Assembly: GCF_015477355.1 (NCBI RefSeq) | Contig: NZ_JADLRJ010000015.1 | Span: 94,148-158,147, forward strand | Direction: 5' to 3' | Length of the DNA: 64,000 nucleotides | DNA from: Nocardia blacklockiae | GTDB lineage: Bacteria; Actinomycetota; Actinomycetes; Mycobacteriales; Mycobacteriaceae | In this document: positions 58,511 through 64,000 of the stretch, piece after piece | Layout of the letters: every line of letters starts with the position of its first letter | Numbering within the stretch: position 1 is the stretch's first letter | Notes under the pieces: generated by a model | What the model was told of the DNA's origin: nothing | The model's database searches: none | Seen by the model: only the letters and a program-made list of their open reading frames with translations | Translations under genes and position numbers: made by a program

Positions 58511-59230
58511 TCAAGGCCCGACGGTTGTCTCGAATCGGTCCCGCGTCGAGTACAGCTCCCAGGCGGCTTCGGCGAGGTCGGCGGGGTCGAGCGGTTTCGG
58601 AAGGATCACCGGATCCCAGTGCCGGGCAGCGTATTCGGCGGATTCACTGCCCCCGACCATGCCCGCCACCTGAATCAGACCCGCGTACACCCCGGTTCCG
58701 GCGAGCGATACGTGGAGGTTGTGCAGATACGCCCGTGCCGCTGCGGCGGCGACCGCGACGTTGCCCAACTGCGGAACCGGCGTACTCGCCGCGACCGTCG
58801 ATCCGAACAACACGGCCCCGTTCCCGCGGGCGAGCATGCCCGGCAGCACCGACTCGATCAACACCGTCGGCGTCCGCAGCAGCATATTCAGGCCGAACTC
58901 GAACGATTCCGGATCACAGGCGCGGATATCGACCCGCCGCTGCATCCACTCCGGCCCGGCCGGCGCGTACTCCAGCACATCGATGCGACCGAACCGGTCC
59001 GTGATCGCCTTTACCACACCTGAAAGCTGTTGCCGGTCAGCAAGATCCGCCACGAAGCCATTGGCCTCGATACCGTCGACGGCCAATTCACCGACCATCG
59101 CGTCCAGCTTCGCCCTGGTGCGCGCGACCAGGGCGACCCGGAACCCTTCCCGTCCGAACCGGCGTGCCACCGAACGCCCGAGGCCTGGCCCCGCACCGAA
59201 CACCGCGATCGTCTTGGACGTGTCGGTCAT
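58511..59230 (-). CDS. SDR-family protein lacking the catalytic YxxxK motif
   Basis: A 239-aa SDR-fold protein. NAD-binding AVFGAGPGLGRSVARRFGREGFRVALVART is standard. The usual NNAG is replaced by LEYAPAG, and in the place of YxxxK it has LGNVAVAAAAARAYL, so no catalytic Tyr/Lys. This subfamily is common in actinobacteria and often paired with a TetR gene, as here. It may be a non-classical reductase or a binding protein. Divergent from the TetR gene with two operators in the 98-bp gap. Confidence 0.82.
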   Translation of the reverse strand: MTDTSKTIAVFGAGPGLGRSVARRFGREGFRVALVARTRAKLDAMVGELAVDGIEANGFVADLADRQQLSGVVKAITDRFGRIDVLEYAPAGPEWMQRRVDIRACDPESFEFGLNMLLRTPTVLIESVLPGMLARGNGAVLFGSTVAASTPVPQLGNVAVAAAAARAYLHNLHVSLAGTGVYAGLIQVAGMVGGSESAEYAARHWDPVILPKPLDPADLAEAAWELYSTRDRFETTVGP

Positions 59231-59252
59231 GAATCCTCCTCGAAAGCACCGT

Positions 59253-59315
59253 AACTTGACGGTGCCGTCAAGTTGATTCGAAGGTTACCGCATAACATGA
59301 CGATGCCGTCAAGTT
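59253..59315. promoter_or_regulatory. Two TetR-type operators between SDR and TetR genes
   Basis: Site 1 (59253-59274) is AACTTGACGG-TG-CCGTCAAGTT with perfect 10-bp arms. Site 2 (59294-59315) is AACATGACGA-TG-CCGTCAAGTT, 8/10 arm matches. Centres are 41 bp apart, about four helical turns. Site 2 directly precedes the -10 (TAGAAT, 59317-59322) of the TetR gene; site 1 is just upstream of the SDR gene. Autoregulation and repression of the SDR gene are very likely. Confidence 0.85.
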
Positions 59316-59328
59316 ATAGAATTCGGGA

Positions 59329-59955
59329 ATGCCTTCCAGCGCTCCCGTCCCTCGGCCACTGCGCAGTGATGCCGAGCGCAATCGGGCCCGAGTGATCGAC
59401 GCGGCGCGGGAGATGTTCGCCGAGCACGGCATCGACGTGGCGATGGCGGAGATTGCCCGCCACGCCGGCGTCAGCAACGGCACCCTCTACAACCGCTTCC
59501 CGTCCCGGCAGGACCTCGTCGAGGCGGTATTCCTCGACCGGCTCGAAACGCTGGCCACGCTCGCCGAACACGCGGCGGCAGACCCCGATCCGTGGCGCGG
59601 ATTCGTCTCCTACGTCACGGGAATGTGTGAACTCCAGGCCGGCGACCGCGGGTTCAACGAGGTCGCCGCCCGCGGCTTGAAATCTCCTGCCGCACAACCG
59701 TTGCGAGACAGAGCGGCGGCAGCGTTGGCGGAACTGTTCGGCAACGCCAAGGAACGCGGCCGGCTTCGCGCCGACGCCACCGTCGACGATCTGGCTTTCG
59801 TGGTCTGGGGAATCTCATGCACCGTCGAGATGACCCGCGACCACGCGCCCGACGCATGGCGCCGTCACCTCGCCCTGTTCATCGACGGATTCCGCTCCAC
59901 CGGCACCCGGACACTCCCGGAACACACGAACTGCCCGTATCCAGCCGCTCACTGA
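59329..59955 (+). CDS. TetR-family transcriptional regulator
   Basis: A 208-aa repressor. HTH region: VIDAAREMFAEHGIDVAMAEIARHAGVSNGTLYNRFPSRQDLVEAVFLD (about 22-70). The ligand domain has VTGMCELQAGDRGFNEVAARG. The ATG lies six bases after a TAGAAT -10 element, so the mRNA is likely leaderless. It almost surely binds the two adjacent palindromes. Inducer unknown, possibly the substrate of the divergent SDR-like protein. Confidence 0.9.
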   Translation: MPSSAPVPRPLRSDAERNRARVIDAAREMFAEHGIDVAMAEIARHAGVSNGTLYNRFPSRQDLVEAVFLDRLETLATLAEHAAADPDPWRGFVSYVTGMCELQAGDRGFNEVAARGLKSPAAQPLRDRAAAALAELFGNAKERGRLRADATVDDLAFVVWGISCTVEMTRDHAPDAWRRHLALFIDGFRSTGTRTLPEHTNCPYPAAH

Positions 59956-60024
59956 CCCGACAGGCGAAGCCGGCGCTCCGGCGTCGTAATAACGACCAAT
60001 ACGTTGCCGTCGAGGCACGGCAAT

Positions 60025-60387
60025 TCATTCTGTGTGCGCAGGCTTGTTTGTGATGAGGGTGTTGAGGTTGGTGCGGGTGGATTGGAGTTGGTCGATGGCT
60101 TCGTCGATTCGGGTGCGTTGTTGTAGGAGGCCTTCGATCAAGCCCTCGCAGCCGGGGATCAGGTTGCCGTTGTCATCGATGAGGCAGGGGAGTACTTCCA
60201 GGATTTGGGTGGTGTTCAAGCCTGCTGCGAGGAGGGTTTTGATGCGTTGTACTGCTGCTACGTCTTCTTCGCGGTAGGTGCGGTAGCCGCTCGGGCGGCG
60301 GGCGGGGGTGAGCAGGCCCTGTTGTTCGTAGTAGCGCAGGGCGCGTTCGGTGACGCCGGTGCGGCGGGCCAATTCGCCGATTCGCAT
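60025..60387 (-). CDS. MerR-family transcriptional regulator
   Basis: A 120-aa MerR-type regulator: MRIGELARRTGVTERALRYYEQQGLLTPARRPSGYRTYREEDVAAVQRIKTLLAAGLNTTQI (winged helix, 1-65), then a dimerisation coiled coil (LIEGLLQQRTRIDEAIDQLQSTRTNLNTLI). ILEVLPCLIDDNGNLIPGCEG contains two cysteines (about 72 and 83), possible effector or metal sites, resembling regulators of redox enzymes. Start ATG 60387 fits the family; a GTG two codons earlier is possible. Divergent from the oxidoreductase, sharing a long-spacer promoter. Confidence 0.9.
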   Translation of the reverse strand: MRIGELARRTGVTERALRYYEQQGLLTPARRPSGYRTYREEDVAAVQRIKTLLAAGLNTTQILEVLPCLIDDNGNLIPGCEGLIEGLLQQRTRIDEAIDQLQSTRTNLNTLITNKPAHTE

Positions 60388-60398
60388 GTCCACTCCAG

Positions 60399-60431
60399 CT
60401 TGACTCTGACGCTGACGTCAAGGTTTAGCTT
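60399..60431 (+). promoter_or_regulatory. MerR-controlled promoter with 20-bp spacer and dyad
   Basis: TTGACT (60400-60405) and TAGCTT (60426-60431) are separated by 20 bp, longer than the optimal 17, as in MerR-activated promoters. The dyad CTTGAC (60399-60404) / GTCAAG (60417-60422) lies within the spacer region. The start codon of the oxidoreductase (60439) follows seven bases after the -10, so a leaderless mRNA is likely. Confidence 0.7.
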
Positions 60432-60438
60432 AACCGGC

Positions 60439-61290
60439 ATGACCACTGTGACCGTTCTCGGACTCGGGCCTATGGGGCATGCGCTGGCCGCCGCATTTGC
60501 TGCTCATCATCCGACCACCGTGTGGAACCGCACGCGGAGTAAGGGGGCCGACCTCGATGCGACCATCGCCGATACCGCCGCCGACGCGATCGCGGCCAGT
60601 CCGCTCGTCATCGTGTGTTTGCCGGATTACGAAGTGGCACAGTCGGTTCTCGACGCCGACGCCTTGCGGGGACGCACTCTCGTGAACTTCTGTGGTGGCT
60701 CCCCGTCGCAGGCTCGTGCGATGGCGGCGTGGGCGGAGCGGTACGGCATCGGTTACCTCGACGGTGTGATCATGTCGACGCCCGAGGCCATCGGCACGGC
60801 GGAGGCGGCGCTGTACTACAGCGGGTCGCGCGAAACCTATGCGGCGCACCGGATCACGCTGTCCGCGCTCGGTGAGAACGCGAACTACCTCGGCGCGGAA
60901 CCAGGCCGGGCCGCCGCGTTCGACCTGTCCCTGCAGGACATGCTGTGGACGTCGATGGCGGGCGTGGTGCACATGTTCGCCTACGCCGCCGCCGAGGACA
61001 TCGCCGCGGGCGAACTCGCCGAGCACGCGAAAGGGCTGCTCGGCTTCTTCCCGGACATGATCGACATGCTCGCCGAGCAAGTCGCCGCGGGACGTTTCCC
61101 CGGTGACACGGGCACGCTCACGGCCATCGGGGCGATCATGGACCGGATCTCCGAGGCAGTCCGCGCGAAGGGCCTGGACGACAGTGTGCTTGGCGCTGTG
61201 CGGGCCCAGATGCGGCGGGCGATCGACGTCGGATACGGAACCGACGGGTTCGGCCGACTGGCTGCGCTCGAGCAGTCGACTGTTGCTTGA
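60439..61290 (+). CDS. NAD(P)-dependent oxidoreductase, imine-reductase-like
   Basis: A 283-aa protein of the beta-hydroxyacid dehydrogenase/imine reductase group. Rossmann fold: TVTVLGLGPMGHALAAAFAAHHPTTVWNRTRSKG (about 3-36), NFCGGSPSQARAMAAWA, then LDGVIMSTPEAIGTAEAALYYSGS and a C-terminal all-helical dimerisation domain (LQDMLWTSMAGVVHMFAYAAAEDI). The GGSPSQAR form in place of the classical substrate-binding motif points to imine reductases. Divergent MerR regulator likely activates it. Substrate unknown. Confidence 0.85.
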   Translation: MTTVTVLGLGPMGHALAAAFAAHHPTTVWNRTRSKGADLDATIADTAADAIAASPLVIVCLPDYEVAQSVLDADALRGRTLVNFCGGSPSQARAMAAWAERYGIGYLDGVIMSTPEAIGTAEAALYYSGSRETYAAHRITLSALGENANYLGAEPGRAAAFDLSLQDMLWTSMAGVVHMFAYAAAEDIAAGELAEHAKGLLGFFPDMIDMLAEQVAAGRFPGDTGTLTAIGAIMDRISEAVRAKGLDDSVLGAVRAQMRRAIDVGYGTDGFGRLAALEQSTVA

Positions 61291-61319
61291 AGGGCGAAGC
61301 TTGCCGTTCGGGCTCAACT

Positions 61320-61351
61320 TATCTACTGTCTCCGTACGTAGATAGTAGATA
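61320..61351. promoter_or_regulatory. 32-bp near-perfect palindrome centred on CGTACG
   Basis: Arms of 16 bp (TATCTACTGTCTCCGT and ACGTAGATAGTAGATA) pair at 14 of 16 positions. It is AT-rich against its surroundings, in the 131-bp gap before the secreted repeat-protein gene (start 61422), 71-102 bp upstream. It fits one or two dimeric repressor sites; the regulator family is not assigned. Confidence 0.65.
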
Positions 61352-61421
61352 GCCGACGGGGGTGCCCGTGTGGTTCCGGTCGGCTTCCCCGTGATCTCGA
61401 CGGGGCGGAAAGGAGTGCAGC

Positions 61422-61778
61422 ATGGCGAAATCCGAGATCTGGTCGCGGGGGACGGCGGTACGGGCGGCTACGGTGGTCGCGGTGGCGGCTGGTACGGCGA
61501 TCGTCTTTGCGGGGCCGGCGGCCGCGGACGAGGCGCCCGCCGCGCAGCCTGCCTCCGTCACGGTGGAAGAGGTGCACGGCAAGGGGCATGGGAACAATCG
61601 CGGGAGGGGCGACAACCGTGGTCCCGGCCGCAACCGTGGTCCGGGCTGGGATCGCGGACCGGGCTGGGATCGTGGCCCCGGGTGGGACCGTGGTCCGGGC
61701 TGGGATCGTGGCCCTGGCTGGGATCGTGGACCCGGCTGGAACGGTTTCCGGCTGCCCGGTACCGGCAGCGCTTTCTGA
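61422..61778 (+). CDS. Secreted protein with GPGWDR tandem repeats
   Basis: A 118-aa protein. Signal peptide about 1-35 (VAVAAGTAIVFAGPAAADE, cleavage after AAA-DE). Mature part: a short acidic segment, then GKGHGNNRGRGDN and about six repeats of six residues, GPGWDR (18 bp each, roughly 61,628-61,742), ending GWNGFRLPGTGSAF. The repeats alternate proline/glycine, tryptophan and Asp-Arg pairs; low-complexity extracellular, function unknown. RBS AAGGAG 8 bp before the ATG. The repeat array may vary in number between strains. Confidence 0.8.
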   Translation: MAKSEIWSRGTAVRAATVVAVAAGTAIVFAGPAAADEAPAAQPASVTVEEVHGKGHGNNRGRGDNRGPGRNRGPGWDRGPGWDRGPGWDRGPGWDRGPGWDRGPGWNGFRLPGTGSAF

Positions 61779-61945
61779 TCCCGACCTGACGAACGAGGCC
61801 GTCGGCGGTCGGCATCGCACGAAGCCTGTGGCGGGCGGCCTCATTCACCACGCGCGGCGATTTAGGTAGACCCCGCGATAGCGCAGGGGTGCGACGTGGC
61901 CGGGGTCACGGTGACGGGGTGGCTTCTCTGAGTAGCTTTCCAGGT

Positions 61946-62821
61946 ATGGACAACCAGGAACCCAGTCGGACCGCGCTCGTGACCGCCTACGCCCGGGCCT
62001 ACCACCAGATCGCCGACCGGCCGAGGATTCTCACCGATCCATTGGCGGCACGGCTGCTCGGTGTCACCGACGACGAGCTGAGCGAATTCGACAGTCCCGC
62101 AGCGGATCCCGAGAGCAGTCTGGGAGCCCTGCGGTTCGGTGTCAGCGATCGCCCCCGCCGCCTGTTCTTCGCCGCCCGAGCCCGTTTCGCGGAGGATCGA
62201 GTGGCCGAAGCCGTCACGACGGGCGTGCGGCAGGTCGTGATCCTCGGGGCGGGTCTCGACACCTTCGCCTACCGCAATCCGTATCCCGGCCTGCGGGTCT
62301 TCGAGGTCGACCATCCCGCTACCCAAGCGTGGAAACACCGACGCCTCGCCGCCTCCGGCATCGACCGGCCCGAGGCGCTGGCCTTCGTGCCGGTCGACTT
62401 CGAAACCGATTCATTGGCAACACGTTTGGACGAGGCCGGATTCAGCCGGACCGAACCCGCCGTCTTCGTGTGGCTCGGCGTCGTCTACTACCTGACTCCC
62501 GACGCCGCCCGCGCCACCCTCGACTACATCGCCCGTCAGTCCGAGTCGGTGGAGGTCGTCTTCGACTACCTGGCGGACACCGACGAGGATCGTGCGCAGC
62601 TGCGGGCGCGCGCACAGCGAGCGGCGGCCGTCGGCGAACCCTGGTTCAGCTATTTCGCTCCGCACGACATCGCCGCGCAGTTGCGCGCGCTCGGCTTCAC
62701 CGACATCGAAGACCACGCCGCCGCGAATCTCATCGCCGGATATCTCGACGGGCCCGGGGAATTCGACGGCGCGCCGCCCCAGTCGCTGCGCCCCATCCGC
62801 ATCCTCCGGGCGAGCCGCTGA
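61946..62821 (+). CDS. SAM-dependent methyltransferase, TIGR00027 / PF04072-type
   Basis: A 291-aa class I methyltransferase. Motifs: SRTALVTAYARAYHQIADRPRILTDPLAARLLG, SAM-binding VVILGAGLDTFAYRNPYPGLRVFEVDHPATQAWKHRRL, VPVDFETDSLATRL, and EPAVFVWLGVVYYLTPDAARATLDYI. This family is expanded in mycobacteria and Nocardia; substrates are largely unknown (related to leucine carboxyl methyltransferase). Start ATG 61946, with TAGCTT ending seven bases upstream (leaderless). Converges with the TetR gene, five bases apart. Confidence 0.88.
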   Translation: MDNQEPSRTALVTAYARAYHQIADRPRILTDPLAARLLGVTDDELSEFDSPAADPESSLGALRFGVSDRPRRLFFAARARFAEDRVAEAVTTGVRQVVILGAGLDTFAYRNPYPGLRVFEVDHPATQAWKHRRLAASGIDRPEALAFVPVDFETDSLATRLDEAGFSRTEPAVFVWLGVVYYLTPDAARATLDYIARQSESVEVVFDYLADTDEDRAQLRARAQRAAAVGEPWFSYFAPHDIAAQLRALGFTDIEDHAAANLIAGYLDGPGEFDGAPPQSLRPIRILRASR

Positions 62822-62826
62822 GCACA

Positions 62827-63399
62827 TCACACCGGCAAACCCGCTGTCACCGTGCGCAATTCGGCCAGCGACTCCTCGATGAAGTCGCGCAGCGTGCGCT
62901 GTCCGGGCGCGGCGATCCAGCGCTCGTAGGAGATCTTGAAGACGGCGATGCCCGTCTCGGCGGCGAGGGCGGCCGCCGGATCCCGGACGCCGCGGCGTCG
63001 CAAGGCGTCGGCCAGGGCCGAGGCCAGCATCGCCAGTTTGATGAGTTCGCGCTCGCGCAGTTCGGCATTGCCGCTGACGGCGGACTGGCGCTTGCGGGCG
63101 AAGCCGGGATCGGCCTGGAGCGGTTCCACGACGGCCCGCAGCGCCGTGGCGACCGCGGCCAGCGGCGTCGCGGTCGCGGGCGCCTGCTCGAGCGCGGCCA
63201 CCATGAGGTCGCGCAGGACGCCCTGGCCCGCGAACAACACCTCGCGCTTGTCGGCGAAGTAGCGGAAGAAGGTCCGTTCGGTGAGCCCCGCCCGCTTCGC
63301 GATCTCCGCGACGGTCGTCTGGTCGAACCCGCGCTCGGTGTACAGGTCCAGCGCGGCCTGCGCCAGCCGCTCGCGCGCATTGGGTTCCCATCGACTCAC
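62827..63399 (-). CDS. TetR-family transcriptional regulator
   Basis: A 190-aa repressor: RERLAQAALDLYTERGFDQTTVAEIAKRAGLTERTFFRYFADKREVLFAG (HTH) and a C-terminal ligand domain with ALRAVVEPLQADPGFARKRQSAV. Start chosen at GTG 63399 (MSRWEPNARERL), usual for this subgroup; TACGAT ends six bases upstream on this strand, so a leaderless mRNA is likely. An in-frame ATG further upstream (28 residues into the longer frame) is less likely. Targets unknown; converging with the methyltransferase gene. Confidence 0.86.
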   Translation of the reverse strand: MSRWEPNARERLAQAALDLYTERGFDQTTVAEIAKRAGLTERTFFRYFADKREVLFAGQGVLRDLMVAALEQAPATATPLAAVATALRAVVEPLQADPGFARKRQSAVSGNAELRERELIKLAMLASALADALRRRGVRDPAAALAAETGIAVFKISYERWIAAPGQRTLRDFIEESLAELRTVTAGLPV

Positions 63400-63458
63400 C
63401 CCACGATCGTATGCGACGGCAGAGACTGCCATCAACGCGCCGATCGGGGCACCGCAGG

Positions 63459-64000
63459 TCAGGACGGGGTGGTGGTGTAGCTGCGGGCGACGAGCGCGGA
63501 GCGCAGGTACCACAGGCCGCTGGCCTGGGTGGGGTCGAAGCCGGTGAGCTGCGCGATGCGCTTGAGCCGGTAGTCCACGGTGTTGGTGTGGACGTGCAGG
63601 AGCCGGGCGGTGCGTTGCCGGTTGAGGTTGTGCGCGATGTGGGTCCGCAGCGTCTGGAGCAGTTCGGGGTACTCGTCGAGCGGTGCCAGCAAACCGCGCA
63701 GGAACTCCAAACCCGGTCCGGGCCTGGTCAATTGATATTCGAGGGCGAGATCGTCGAAGCGGTACAGGCCCGGCTCCAGTTGCAGGCGCGTGACCATGTC
63801 GAGCAGTTGATGGGCCTGGTCCGTGGCCGCCGGGATGTCGTCGGTCGCGGCCGTGACCACCGTGGCCGTCACCGGGACGCGGGCGGCGTGGGAGAGGGTG
63901 GTGGTGAGGGTGTCGAGGGGTGGGGTGGTGGTGTGGGTGGGGAGGAGGAGGGTGCCGCCGTCGGTGGAGAGGAGGGCGAGGGTGGTGGTGTTGGTGGTGG
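63459..64000 (-). CDS. PucR-family regulator, C-terminal part (5' end outside window)
   Basis: The frame continues beyond the right edge; 180 residues are visible. They include LALLSTDGGTLLLPT, VPVTATVVTAATDDIPAATDQAHQLLDMVTRLQLEPGLYRFDDLALEYQLTRPGPG and the HTH NLNRQRTARLLHVHTNTVDYRLKRIAQLTGFDPTQASGLWYLRSALVARSY, the same architecture as the complete gene at 13447-14670, with which it is very similar at residue level. The outermost 100 bases are low-complexity (Thr-rich, repeated ACC codons). Confidence 0.86.
   Translation of the reverse strand, partial: TTNTTTLALLSTDGGTLLLPTHTTTPPLDTLTTTLSHAARVPVTATVVTAATDDIPAATDQAHQLLDMVTRLQLEPGLYRFDDLALEYQLTRPGPGLEFLRGLLAPLDEYPELLQTLRTHIAHNLNRQRTARLLHVHTNTVDYRLKRIAQLTGFDPTQASGLWYLRSALVARSYTTTPS

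Noticed and set aside
63880-64000. Highly repetitive GGTGGTGGT stretch at right edge, possible repeat element
   Set aside because: It is coding: on the minus strand it reads in frame as the Thr-rich middle part of the PucR gene, aligned with the paralogue at 13447.

Overview
This is a GC-rich chromosomal window from a mycolic-acid-containing actinomycete. Nocardia is the best guess; Rhodococcus or Gordonia cannot be excluded. The reasons are the end of a glucosyl-3-phosphoglycerate synthase gene, an antigen-85-like mycolyltransferase relative, a complete mce operon (yrbEA-yrbEB-mceABCDEF plus an Mce-associated protein), IdeR-type iron boxes in front of bfd/bfr, four PucR-family regulators, a ChoD-like sterol oxidase, and many ATGA/GTGA/TGATG gene overlaps. 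I see no rRNA, tRNA, CRISPR array, insertion sequence or phage genes.

Layout. 1-9.4 kb: gpgS end, secreted mycolyltransferase-like protein, two PucR regulators, ChoD-like oxidase, SDR-DUF2867 protein, iron-regulated bfd-bfr, and a secreted SSI-type protease inhibitor. 9.4-16 kb: membrane-anchored endonuclease/exonuclease/phosphatase-fold protein, AT3-SGNH acyltransferase, SRPBCC protein, third PucR regulator, small unknown protein, TetR regulator. 16-24.6 kb (minus strand): mce operon. 24.8-28.9 kb: organosulfur operon (DszC/SfnB-like oxidoreductase, NtaA/SnaA/DmoA-type flavin monooxygenase, StyA-like monooxygenase). 29.3-31.1 kb: chorismate pyruvate-lyase translationally coupled to a PhzS-like flavin hydroxylase. 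31.1-32.5 kb: an unknown small protein with a DUF6745 protein. 32.6-34.5 kb: divergent LysR regulator and EamA exporter. 34.6-40.8 kb: sfnG-sfnB, DUF5313/MarR pair, then an MHS-type transporter overlapping a second NtaA/SnaA/DmoA-type monooxygenase.

41-57 kb is a sugar-alcohol region: an FGGY kinase, then (after a 3.5-kb unrelated module) a D-threitol-dehydrogenase-like SDR and SorC-type regulator diverging from an erythritol/L-threitol-dehydrogenase-like enzyme, an ABC importer with two ATPase genes, a DhaK-DhaL tetrulose kinase and an RpiB-type isomerase. This matches the tetritol pathway known from Mycobacterium smegmatis: tetritol to erythrulose to erythrulose phosphate to erythrose 4-phosphate. 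The interrupting module (42.5-46 kb) carries an XRE regulator opposite four small genes ending in a candidate PD-(D/E)xK nuclease, and is the best candidate here for an undescribed system.

57-64 kb: a GPP34 protein, a frameshifted HD-domain gene, an SDR/TetR pair with two operators, a MerR/imine-reductase-like pair with a long-spacer promoter, a secreted GPGWDR-repeat protein, a TIGR00027-type methyltransferase, another TetR, and the end of a fourth PucR gene running off the window. All function calls are from reading protein motifs and context; no database search was possible.
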